Positions 24,391 through 31,717 of a stretch of DNA of 33,961 nucleotides are shown here, one piece after another (position 1 is the stretch's first letter; the number at the start of each line of letters is the position of its first letter). Under the pieces are notes generated by a model. That model was not told the origin of the DNA. It ran no database searches and worked only from the letters and a program-made list of their open reading frames with translations. Both the position numbers and the translations under genes were made by a program. The stretch is from Scalindua sp964437425 (lineage in GTDB: Bacteria > Planctomycetota > Brocadiia > Brocadiales > Scalinduaceae): assembly GCA_964437425.1 (NCBI GenBank), contig CAYTGO010000032.1:1-33961 (forward strand), in the 5' to 3' direction.

Positions 24391-25755
24391 ATGAATATTA
24401 TCATAACGCTTGCATATCTCCTCTCAGCCATATTATTCATTCTCGGCTTGAAGAACCTTAGTTCACCTAAGACTGCCCGACGGGGCAACCAGCTTGCTAT
24501 GACTGCAATGCTGATAGCCATCGTAGTAACATTAACAAAGAACGAGATACTGGATTTCACTTTAATAATTGTTGGCCTCATCATAGGTAGTGCAATTGGA
24601 GCCATAATAGCCAGGAAGGTCCAGATGACGGCCGTACCTCAAATGGTAGCGCTCTTTAACGGACTTGGTGGTTGTGCCTCCGCACTTGTAGCTTTAGCAG
24701 AATACAATCGACTGTCCGGAGATCTAAGGATCGACGTAATCATCTCCATGGTTATAAGTCTGTTCATTGGTGCTGTCACTTTTACCGGCAGTCTGGTCGC
24801 TTTTGGCAAGCTACAGGGAGTTGTCAGGTCGGCACCTGTAATATTCAAGGCCCAGCGGTTACTAAACGCACTACTCTTTACCCTGTTTCTAGTTATGGGC
24901 ATCGTTGTCATAATCAATCCTGCGTTCAGCACTGGTTTACTTGTCATTCTTGCAATAGCCTTACTGCTTGGAATCCTGTTCGTCATACCAATTGGTGGTG
25001 CAGATATGCCTGTCGTAATTTCAACGCTAAACTCCTGTTCAGGTCTGGCTGCCGCCGCCACAGGTTTTGTCCTATCCAACAACATACTCATAATCTGCGG
25101 TGCATTAGTTGGCGCATCAGGATTTATACTTACCCGAATTATGTGTAAGGCTATGAATCGTTCTATTGCTAATATTATTTTTGGATCAGTCGGGACTACA
25201 GCAGTAAATAACAATAATAACAGACGTAAAGTTATTAATTATACCGAGGAAGACGCTTCAATAATGCTTGAGGCAGCTCAAAAAGTTATTATCGTTCCCG
25301 GGTATGGACTTGCGGTAGCACAGGCACAATTTGCCCTGCAGGAACTTGTAACAATACTAATAGACAGTGGCATTGACGTGCGCTACGCAATCCACCCTGT
25401 CGCGGGGCGTATGCCCGGTCATATGAACGTTTTGCTTGCAGAAGCAAATGTATCGTATGATCTGCTTTCCGATCTGGGAGACATTAATGATGATTTTCAA
25501 AATGCCGATGTGACTTTAGTTGTCGGTGCAAATGATGTTATTAATCCATCGGCAAGATCTGACAATGAAAGCCCTCTCTATGGTATGCCAATTCTTAATG
25601 CGGATCAGGCAAAGAGTGTGATTATATGCAAGAGAAGTTTAAGTCCAGGTTTCAGTGGAGTGGACAATGAGCTTTTTTATGAGAAGAAAACACTGATGAT
25701 TTTTGGCGACGCCAAGGAGAGTATCAACAAAATGATCAAGTTGCTTAAGACGTGA
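24391..25755 (+). CDS. pntB: NAD(P) transhydrogenase subunit beta (membrane + NADP-binding dIII)
   Basis: A 454-aa protein with about nine membrane helices (GNQLAMTAMLIAIVVTL, PQMVALFNGLGGCASALVAL, IGGADMPVVISTLNSCSGLAAAATGF) and a C-terminal NADP(H)-binding domain: VIIVPGYGLAVAQAQ, YAIHPVAGRMPGHMNVLLAEA, LVVGANDVINPSA, IICKRSLSPGFSGVDN. The enzyme uses proton entry to drive NADH to NADPH hydride transfer. A short linker with VNNNNNRR joins the membrane and soluble parts. Last gene of the pnt operon; no clear terminator before the next promoter at 25804. Confidence 0.96.
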   Translation: MNIIITLAYLLSAILFILGLKNLSSPKTARRGNQLAMTAMLIAIVVTLTKNEILDFTLIIVGLIIGSAIGAIIARKVQMTAVPQMVALFNGLGGCASALVALAEYNRLSGDLRIDVIISMVISLFIGAVTFTGSLVAFGKLQGVVRSAPVIFKAQRLLNALLFTLFLVMGIVVIINPAFSTGLLVILAIALLLGILFVIPIGGADMPVVISTLNSCSGLAAAATGFVLSNNILIICGALVGASGFILTRIMCKAMNRSIANIIFGSVGTTAVNNNNNRRKVINYTEEDASIMLEAAQKVIIVPGYGLAVAQAQFALQELVTILIDSGIDVRYAIHPVAGRMPGHMNVLLAEANVSYDLLSDLGDINDDFQNADVTLVVGANDVINPSARSDNESPLYGMPILNADQAKSVIICKRSLSPGFSGVDNELFYEKKTLMIFGDAKESINKMIKLLKT

Positions 25756-25803
25756 TTTCGTAGAAAAAATACCTTTCGCACAACCAAGACCAGCACCACA
25801 TTG

Positions 25804-25820
25804 TTGGCATTTTATTTGCT
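25804..25820 (+). promoter_or_regulatory. sigma-54 (RpoN) promoter of the J-domain gene
   Basis: TTGGCATTTTATTTGCT has GG at 25806-25807 and GC at 25818-25819 with exactly 10 bases between, matching the RpoN -24/-12 consensus. It ends 43 bp before the ATG at 25864. It shares TTGGCAT and TTGCT with the element upstream of the PilZ gene. Confidence 0.72.
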
Positions 25821-25863
25821 TCTTTTATGCTTTAAATTCTAAATAATCATAAAAGGCACAAAT

Positions 25864-26880
25864 ATGACGTATACTATATCAAAAACTGTACTTGTTGACG
25901 ATTGCTGTCTATTATTCGACTCTGATATCGTCAATTACGTCGATTTTTTAGACAAGCTCTCGCCTAGAAAACTTCGATCCGCTTACAGGAGAAAAGCATT
26001 TGCAACTCATCCTGACAGAGCACACGCACTTGGTAAGAACAGAGAAAAGCTGGATAAATGTTTTAAAGAGATGAGTACGGCATACGAAAGACTTGATTCT
26101 ATCATACAGAGTGAAAAAAAATATATTATAAAAGACGAAGTTTCTAAAAAAAGAAAACCGAAAAGCGCCAGTCGCCGCACCCCGACAAAGAAAGCAAAAC
26201 CAGTAAAGAAAACAAAGCCGCCAAAACAGGCAAAGTCAACTAAACAGGCAAAGCCAAAAAAACAGACTAAATCAACAACACGAGCCAAGTCAACAAAGCG
26301 ATCAGAACCAAAAAAGCAAACAAAGTCGGCAAAGCAAGCAAAACCAACAAGGCGTACAAAGACGACAAAGCAAAAAAGTTCTGCAGGCTCTTCCTTGAAG
26401 AGCAGTGTCAGAAAAGCCAGTAGTACGCAGATGACACTGAGGACTAAAACGGCTATTTCAGACCGTTATTTCTCAGGCATCGTTCCAAAACGTGAACTGC
26501 TAATCGGTCAATTTCTCTATTACTCCGGCCTCATCTCCTGGAACACCCTTACCCAGGCAATAGTCTGGCAAAGAAGACAGCGCCCAATCATTGGTAAAAT
26601 TGCACAGGATTGGGGAATTCTGTCATCAGAAGATATCAGAAGAATTTTAAAAGAGAGAAGTTATAAGGATCAATTCGGTGAATACGCCCATCGCAATGGG
26701 TATATAACTAAATTCCAACATTTAGCTATTGTCGGAAAGCAGAAAATGATGCAACCTCCCATAGGTCGGTATTTTGTACAACAAGGACTCCTCGGGAATT
26801 ATGATATAAAAAAGATGACTGAAAGTCTCAGAATACACAATACAAGTGCTACAAAGATTACCAGACGCTTTTCTCGCTGA
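25864..26880 (+). CDS. J-domain / Lys-rich linker / MshEN-like repeat protein
   Basis: A 338-aa multidomain protein. Residues 28-80 look like a compact J-domain, with RSAYRRKAFATHPDRA carrying HPD at 49-51, which in the family stimulates DnaK ATPase. Residues 95-172 are a Lys/Thr/Pro/Ala low-complexity tract with TKQAKPKKQ-like repeats, probably disordered and able to bind nucleic acid or acidic surfaces. Residues 212-325 contain four units about 29 residues apart: IGQFLYYSGLIS, IGKIAQDWGILS, FGEYAHRNGYIT and IGRYFVQQGLLG. Each is followed by an amphipathic helix, as in the MshEN/T2SSE_N module of type II secretion ATPases. No ATPase domain. Monocistronic, with a sigma-54-type promoter. Confidence 0.82.
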   Translation: MTYTISKTVLVDDCCLLFDSDIVNYVDFLDKLSPRKLRSAYRRKAFATHPDRAHALGKNREKLDKCFKEMSTAYERLDSIIQSEKKYIIKDEVSKKRKPKSASRRTPTKKAKPVKKTKPPKQAKSTKQAKPKKQTKSTTRAKSTKRSEPKKQTKSAKQAKPTRRTKTTKQKSSAGSSLKSSVRKASSTQMTLRTKTAISDRYFSGIVPKRELLIGQFLYYSGLISWNTLTQAIVWQRRQRPIIGKIAQDWGILSSEDIRRILKERSYKDQFGEYAHRNGYITKFQHLAIVGKQKMMQPPIGRYFVQQGLLGNYDIKKMTESLRIHNTSATKITRRFSR

Positions 26881-26920
26881 AAATCATCATTAATTACTAT
26901 CCTTTCCTTCGCTCTTTTGT

Positions 26921-26942
26921 GAGAGAAAACCTTCGGTTTCTC
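26921..26942 (+). terminator. possible terminator after the J-domain gene
   Basis: GAGAAAACC (26923-26931) and GGTTTCTC (26935-26942) form a hairpin with one bulge around a TTC loop, 41 bp after the stop. No U run follows directly, so termination is uncertain. Confidence 0.4.
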
Positions 26943-27047
26943 ATCTCCTTGCCCAAAATATTTTTTATTGTTATTGTATTTAACTATTGTTAGATTACCA
27001 TATAGTTAAGCAAGGTTATTTTGTGACTAAAATAAGGAGGGGATCAT

Positions 27048-27449
27048 ATGGGGTCAACTGTAGATACTTTTAAAACAGCACACCAGACAATAACAAGTTT
27101 ATTAGGACTGGTTGGTTCGTCAAAAGGACAGCAAAGAGCTGAAGCACTTTCCAGCTTAAAAGAGGCGGTGTTGGGTCACATTGAAGAAGAAAACCGTGTC
27201 ATTCAGGAAGCAATGAACAAGCCTGATGCAGATGGCTCTTTTAAGTCTTCAGCACAAGGTTTTCTGGAAGAACTTGGCAACATTGCACAGTCAGCGCTGC
27301 TACCATTTTTCGATAAATACTCCTCATCTGACATCGTCGATAGCAATGAATTCATGGGTGATTTCGGTGGTATAAAAGGTGCGCTTTCAGACAGAATATC
27401 CTTTGAAGAAGAGACGTTCTATCCGGAACTCGAAAAGATGGCCTATTGA
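27048..27449 (+). CDS. hemerythrin HHE-like protein (divergent)
   Basis: A 133-aa all-helical protein. It follows the HHE pattern in its first half: H12 in TAHQTITSLLGL, and LKEAVLGHIEEENRVIQEAM with H44 and E48 (HxxxE). The second half ends RISFEEETFYPELEKM, like the family's closing helix, but lacks the second set of His ligands. It may therefore bind fewer metals or have lost oxygen-binding. A strong AAGGAGG seven nt upstream supports the ATG at 27048. Single gene, convergent with the PII genes. Confidence 0.65.
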   Translation: MGSTVDTFKTAHQTITSLLGLVGSSKGQQRAEALSSLKEAVLGHIEEENRVIQEAMNKPDADGSFKSSAQGFLEELGNIAQSALLPFFDKYSSSDIVDSNEFMGDFGGIKGALSDRISFEEETFYPELEKMAY

Positions 27450-27491
27450 ACAAGGATATTTGAACAATCTAAATTGAACAGGCATTCTATC

Positions 27492-27866
27492 TCAAAGTTC
27501 ATCCTGTAGCTCCTTTTCACTGGCATCACCCAGATGTTTTTCACCTGAATGAAGATGGACTGAATCATTCATTGCAGATACGTATATGCGCCCATCAGCT
27601 CCACGGTTGGTTACGGCAACGTTTCTAATTGTTCTTATAACATTCTCGACTTTGTCATCCGGCACAACAAATTCTATTTCTGTTCTTCTGACTGCATCCA
27701 CCCTCTGCTCATATACTTTTCCTCTATACACCTGTTTAATTATATTTTTACTCTCTCCATATCCATGGCAATCGGTAGACGTAATCCCATGATACCCTGA
27801 GCCGGACAATATATCCTTCAACGGCAACGCCTTCTCCGGTCTAACAATAGCTTTAATAAGTTTCAT
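27492..27866 (-). CDS. PII family signal protein, copy 1
   Basis: A 124-aa PII (GlnB/GlnK-like) trimeric regulator. The N-terminal MKLIKAIVRPEKALPLKDIL and the GYHGITS strand match the family, as do a T-loop with KQVYRGKVYEQ (Tyr47 at the uridylylation-type YRG site), EIEFVVPDDKVENVIRTI and the C-signature GADGRIYV. The T-loop (HGYGESKNIIKQVYRGKVYEQRVDAV) differs from the canonical GRQKGHTEIYRGAEY form. The C-terminus has SVHLHSGEKHLGD in place of IRTGE. Partner copy 58 bp upstream. No amtB, glnA or nif gene in the window. Confidence 0.9.
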   Translation of the reverse strand: MKLIKAIVRPEKALPLKDILSGSGYHGITSTDCHGYGESKNIIKQVYRGKVYEQRVDAVRRTEIEFVVPDDKVENVIRTIRNVAVTNRGADGRIYVSAMNDSVHLHSGEKHLGDASEKELQDEL

Positions 27867-27924
27867 AATACTTCTCCAAGTCGTTCAAAAATGATATTTA
27901 TAAAAACAGCTATAATTTAGACAC

Positions 27925-28299
27925 CTAAATATCACCATAAAAACCAGTTTCAGTAGAGTCACCTATATGCCTGTCACCGGTATGAATGTGAATTGACTGT
28001 TCTATGGGAAGTACGTATATTCTCCCATCAGCTCCATCTTCTGTTTTAGTAACACTCCTGATAGAGTCTATAACACTTTTTACTCTATAATCAGCCACAA
28101 CAAACTCCATCTCTTCCCTCTTTACCGCGTCTACTCTTTGCTCATAAACTTTTCCACGATATACCTGTTTAACTACTTTCTTACACTCTCCATACCCGAA
28201 AGTATGTTTAGACGTAATCCCATGATATCCTAAGCCGGTCAGAACATCCTTCACGTCCATGGTCTTTTCAGGCTTTAAAACAACCTTGATAAGTTTCAT
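27925..28299 (-). CDS. PII family signal protein, copy 2
   Basis: A 124-aa paralogue of the downstream PII gene; they share GYHGITS, GYGE, KQVYRGKVYEQRVDAV, GADGRIYV and a C-terminal H-x-H-[ST]-G-[ED]-[KR]-H-[LI]-GD. It has extra Cys (GYGECKKV) and a distinct end (DSTETGFYGDI). Expected to sense 2-oxoglutarate and ATP/ADP and contact a target by its T-loop; the target is not evident here. GGGAGGGG lies just before the ATG at 28299. Probably co-transcribed with copy 1 after a tandem duplication. Confidence 0.9.
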   Translation of the reverse strand: MKLIKVVLKPEKTMDVKDVLTGLGYHGITSKHTFGYGECKKVVKQVYRGKVYEQRVDAVKREEMEFVVADYRVKSVIDSIRSVTKTEDGADGRIYVLPIEQSIHIHTGDRHIGDSTETGFYGDI

Positions 28300-28349
28300 C
28301 CCCTCCCCCTTCTTAAATACTTAAAAATGACACTCACAGTAAATCAAAG

Positions 28350-28595
28350 CTAGTCACTCTGGCGTTCCGACTCCAGTTCATTTAAAACCATATCAATCTG
28401 TTCATCAGTCATCCAGCCTTTCTCAAAGAATATTCTACCTATCAGTCTGTGCGGTCTATCTGAAACATTGTCATCTGCCTGCTCTATTAAAGCCGTTTTA
28501 AGTTGATCTGCGGTTACAAATCCCTTGCTTACAGATATCACTCCAAACCTAGAACAGTACTTACGCGATATGTCCTTGTCAATATGGTCTTCCAT
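28350..28595 (-). CDS. small MshEN-like two-repeat protein
   Basis: An 81-aa protein made of two repeats: RFGVISVSKGFVTADQLKTA (16-35, continuing LIEQ) and LIGRIFFEKGWMTDEQIDMV (51-70). Both fit the R-[LF]-G-x2-[LV]-x3-G-x6-[LI]-x3-L-x2-Q pattern of the MshEN/T2SSE_N c-di-GMP-binding module; the first is the better match. It resembles the C-terminal repeats of the J-domain protein at 25864. GGAGG six nt upstream supports the ATG at 28595. It lies upstream of the PII pair on the same strand, 50 bp away. Confidence 0.72.
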   Translation of the reverse strand: MEDHIDKDISRKYCSRFGVISVSKGFVTADQLKTALIEQADDNVSDRPHRLIGRIFFEKGWMTDEQIDMVLNELESERQSD

Positions 28596-28750
28596 ACCTT
28601 ACCTCCATGTAATAAAGTAATCGTTTAAAATTATTGAGACACTTGAACTGTTTAGACTTTTGTCACTTCAGATTTAATACCTAATTGTATCCCTGTAGAA
28701 ATTCCATGTCAATATTGTTTTCGATGTACTAAAGTAGTCATATTAGCAGT

Positions 28751-29604
28751 TTAAGCGTTTTTGAAATGCCTTTTGAAGAAGAACGGTACTTCAGCCTGGA
28801 AAGTTACATCTTTACCGGTGCGGGGATGCTTGAATGTCAAGAATTGTGAATGGAGGGCAAGGCGACCTTTCGGTCCGTCTTTTTTACCGTATTTAGTATC
28901 ACCAACAAGCGGGTGACCTTTCTCTGATAGGTGGACTCGTATCTGATTTTTTCTGCCAGTTAACAGTTCAATTTCAATCAGGCTGTAAACTCTTGTCTCT
29001 CCTACAACCTTATATCTGGTCTTTGCCAGATCTCCTTTTTTNNNNNNNNNNNNNNNNNNNNNNNNNNNNNNNNNNNNNNNNNNNNNNNNNNNNNNNNNNN
29101 NNNNNNNNNNNNNNNNNNNNNNNNNNNNNNNNNNNNNNNNNAAACTCTTGTCTCTCCTACAACCTTATATCTGGTCTTTGCCAGATCTCCTTTTTTCTGA
29201 TCCTTCACTGAATAGACTTCATGCTTCTCGTTTTCAGTTAAATAGGAGATGATCGTTCCGCTTTTCTCCTTTAATATCCCGTGTACCACCGCGATATATC
29301 TATTCTTAACATCTTTCCACTGCATCTTAAGAGTTTCGCTGGCATCAAAACTTTTGGCAAACACCAGAACGCCGGAAGTGTCCCGGTCTAATCGATGCAC
29401 AGGAAAAAGCAGCTTCCTTGATTTAAGACTTCCCTTGCGTATATAGGTAGTTAAAATGCGATGAGCGGTTTTTACTCTTTCATAATTTGCTTCAACGGTC
29501 AATAACCCACAGCTCTTATTGACAACAATAATATCCTGATCCTCGTAGATTATCGTCAGGCCTTTTGGCCTGTGCCTAAACGGTACCGGCTTAAATTTTT
29601 TCAT
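28751..29604 (-). CDS. RluA-family pseudouridine synthase, split by an artefactual gap
   Basis: An RNA pseudouridine synthase of the RluA/RluD family. It begins MKKFKPVPFRHR at the ATG 29604 and has YEDQDIIVVNKSCGLLTVE, the catalytic HRLDRDTSGVLVFAK with its Asp, and RYIAVVHGIL. Beyond the N run the frame resumes with the family C-terminus, LLTGRKNQIRVHLSEKGHPL and DTKYG, and stops at 28751. The 55 bp on either side of the Ns are identical; collapsing them gives one uninterrupted frame of about 200 codons. No N-terminal S4 domain is present. The target uridine cannot be told from sequence. Confidence 0.88.
28987..29196. other. artefactual gap: 100 N flanked by an identical 55-bp duplication
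   Basis: Positions 28987-29041 and 29142-29196 are identical over 55 bp and flank exactly 100 N (29042-29141). This is the signature of two contigs overlapping by one k-mer that were scaffolded instead of merged. The real sequence almost certainly contains the 55 bp once and no gap. Confidence 0.93.
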
Positions 29605-29725
29605 GGAAAGAGGATGAAAACTGAACAAAGAGGTACAAGGGCCTTTCAGCTCACTCGTAAATTCAAAGCAACGAATTCATTGTACAGGGATTTTCACATT
29701 TAACACTAATGAAATTAAACAGCTA

Positions 29726-31372
29726 TCAAATCGGTATGATATCACCCTGGTTACACATGCTCGCATACATCTCTTCTCGCTGTTTTTGAACGGCAGGATT
29801 TTCCAGATACTCGTCAAAGGACATTTTTTTGTCTATGACACCATTAGGAGTTATCTCAATTATTCTATTGGCTATTGTCTGTAAAAACTGATGGTCGTGA
29901 GAGACAAACATAACAACACCCTTAAATTCGATCAACCCGTTGTTTAATGCAGTGATCGCTTCGAGATCAAGATGATTAGTGGGTTCATCCAAAAGTAGTA
30001 CATTGGCGCCACTTAACATCATCTTTGACTGCATAATACGCACTTTTTCACCACCGGATAGTATATTAGCCTTTTTTAGTGACTCTTCACCGGTGAAAAG
30101 CATTCTACCCAGAAAACCTCTTATAAAGTGATTGTCCTTCTCCTTAGAGTATTGTCGAAGCCAGTCAATCAAAGTGACATCATCATTAAAAAATTCTGAA
30201 TTATCTTTTGGCAGAAATGACCGAATTGCTGTTGTACCCCAGGTGTAATCACCACTATCTGCTTTATCCTCACCCATTAGTATTTCAAAGAGTGCGGTTT
30301 TTGCCAGATCATGCGCACCAACAAAAGCTATCTTGTCATCATTGTTAACAGTCAATGTTATATCATTAAGGGCTACTTCCCCATCCACATTTTTTGAAAG
30401 ATTATTTATTGTGAGCACATTGTTTCCAATTGGTCTTTCGGGTGCAAAACGGATAAAAGGCATCTTTCTTGATGAAGGCTTGATCTGCTCAATGACCATC
30501 TTCTCAAGCGTTTTTTTCCTGGAAGTGGCTTGTTTTGATTTGGATGCATTTGCACTGAACCGGGCAACAAATGCTTCAAGCTCCTTTCGCTTAGCCTCTG
30601 TTTTTTTATTAGCGTCCCTTGTCTGCTGGAGAGCCAGCTGGCTGGACTCAAGCCAGAAATCATAATTGCCAGTGTAGACGGTAACTTTCCCGTAATCAAT
30701 ATCTGCCATATGAGTACATACGTTATTAAGGAAATGTCTGTCATGTGAAACTACAATGACTGTATTCTTGAATTTTATCAGGAACTCTTCAAGCCAGTTA
30801 ATGGATTGAATATCCAGATGGTTTGTAGGTTCATCAAGCAATAAAATGTCCGGATTACCGAAAAGAGCCTGCGCTAACAGGACTTTTACCTTTTCCTTAC
30901 CTGAAAGTTCAGTCATATTCTTTTCATGCAGTTCGTCTGCTATGCCGAGACCACTTAAGAGAGTAGACACCTCACTTTCAGCCTCCCATCCATTAAGTTC
31001 AGCAAACTCATCTTCAAGATCTGACACTCTCATACCATCTTCATTGCTGAAATCGCTCTTTGCGTAGATAGCATCCTTCTCCTCCATGATTTTAAAAAGC
31101 TTTTTATGCCCCATTAACACAGTTTCCCGCACTTTAAACTCATCAAACTCATACTGGTTCTGTTTTAAAACGGCAATTCTTTGTCCGGACGAAATACTTA
31201 TATTCCCGGAAGAAGGCTCAATCTCCCCTGACAAAACCTTAAGGAGCGTTGATTTGCCTGCACCATTGGCACCAATAACTCCATAGCAGTTGCCCGGGCT
31301 GAACTTTGTAGTCACCTCTTCAAATAGTATTCGTTTTCCAAATCGTAAACTTATATCATGTGTCTTTAGCAT
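29726..31372 (-). CDS. ABC-F ATPase (YbiT-like)
   Basis: A 548-aa soluble protein with two ABC ATPase domains and no membrane segment, typical of ABC-F translation factors. Domain 1 has GVIGANGAGKSTLL, the signature LSGKEKVKVLLAQAL and LLLDEPTNHLDI. The linker (about 245-310) is Lys/Glu-rich. Domain 2 has ILSGGEKVRIMQSK and LLLDEPTNHLDL, but its Walker A reads GAHDLAKTALF, with Ala in place of the last Gly, as in several YbiT-type members. Likely role: ribosome E-site factor modulating elongation. Monocistronic start at 31372, divergent from the gene at 31718 across a 345-bp interval. Confidence 0.93.
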   Translation of the reverse strand: MLKTHDISLRFGKRILFEEVTTKFSPGNCYGVIGANGAGKSTLLKVLSGEIEPSSGNISISSGQRIAVLKQNQYEFDEFKVRETVLMGHKKLFKIMEEKDAIYAKSDFSNEDGMRVSDLEDEFAELNGWEAESEVSTLLSGLGIADELHEKNMTELSGKEKVKVLLAQALFGNPDILLLDEPTNHLDIQSINWLEEFLIKFKNTVIVVSHDRHFLNNVCTHMADIDYGKVTVYTGNYDFWLESSQLALQQTRDANKKTEAKRKELEAFVARFSANASKSKQATSRKKTLEKMVIEQIKPSSRKMPFIRFAPERPIGNNVLTINNLSKNVDGEVALNDITLTVNNDDKIAFVGAHDLAKTALFEILMGEDKADSGDYTWGTTAIRSFLPKDNSEFFNDDVTLIDWLRQYSKEKDNHFIRGFLGRMLFTGEESLKKANILSGGEKVRIMQSKMMLSGANVLLLDEPTNHLDLEAITALNNGLIEFKGVVMFVSHDHQFLQTIANRIIEITPNGVIDKKMSFDEYLENPAVQKQREEMYASMCNQGDIIPI

Positions 31373-31469
31373 AACATTCTCTTTTCGTTAAATATGTACT
31401 TGTTAAATATCAAAATCGGTATTAATAGCGACAGAAGCTTTAGTATATGATGATAACGCGGAGTGCAAC

Positions 31470-31625
31470 GTGGTCAAAGTGATCTGTAACAGCTGTCTAT
31501 TGAACTATCATTATAAAGGCGTTGGGATATTTTGCAAGATAAAAGAGTTTTCATCGCTCCCCGGACAAAAATCGCCGAGGACAAGAAGACGCAAGAAACA
31601 AGAGAGACTCTTGATAACTGAATAA
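31470..31625 (+). CDS. possible small Cys-containing protein (51 aa)
   Basis: A GTG start with CGGAG six nt upstream opens a 51-codon frame in an otherwise empty 345-bp intergenic region. The product begins VKVICNSCLLNYHYKG and has CxxC plus a third Cys (GIFCKIKEF), then a basic tail (SPRTRRRKKQERLL). It does not match a family I recognise. The ribosome-binding site and non-random composition favour a gene; its short length and GTG start leave doubt. Confidence 0.42.
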   Translation: MVKVICNSCLLNYHYKGVGIFCKIKEFSSLPGQKSPRTRRRKKQERLLITE

Positions 31626-31717
31626 TGTCAAATGACTAGTAGCAATGGGCTAATTATATTGTTAAAATCCACCCTTTATAGATATTAAATCCACTAACGG
31701 TTTGGAATTATCAGTTC

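Noticed and set aside
26007..26288. Minus-strand frame coding a Phe/Val/Gly-rich hydrophobic product
   Set aside because: It is the reverse complement of the Lys-rich tract of the J-domain gene; the hydrophobicity is a by-product of Lys codons read backwards.
30333..30560. ABC-F second ATPase domain as a pseudogene because of its altered Walker A
   Set aside because: The remaining motifs (LSGGEK, DEPTNHLD, SHD) are intact, and Ala in this position is seen in other YbiT-type proteins.
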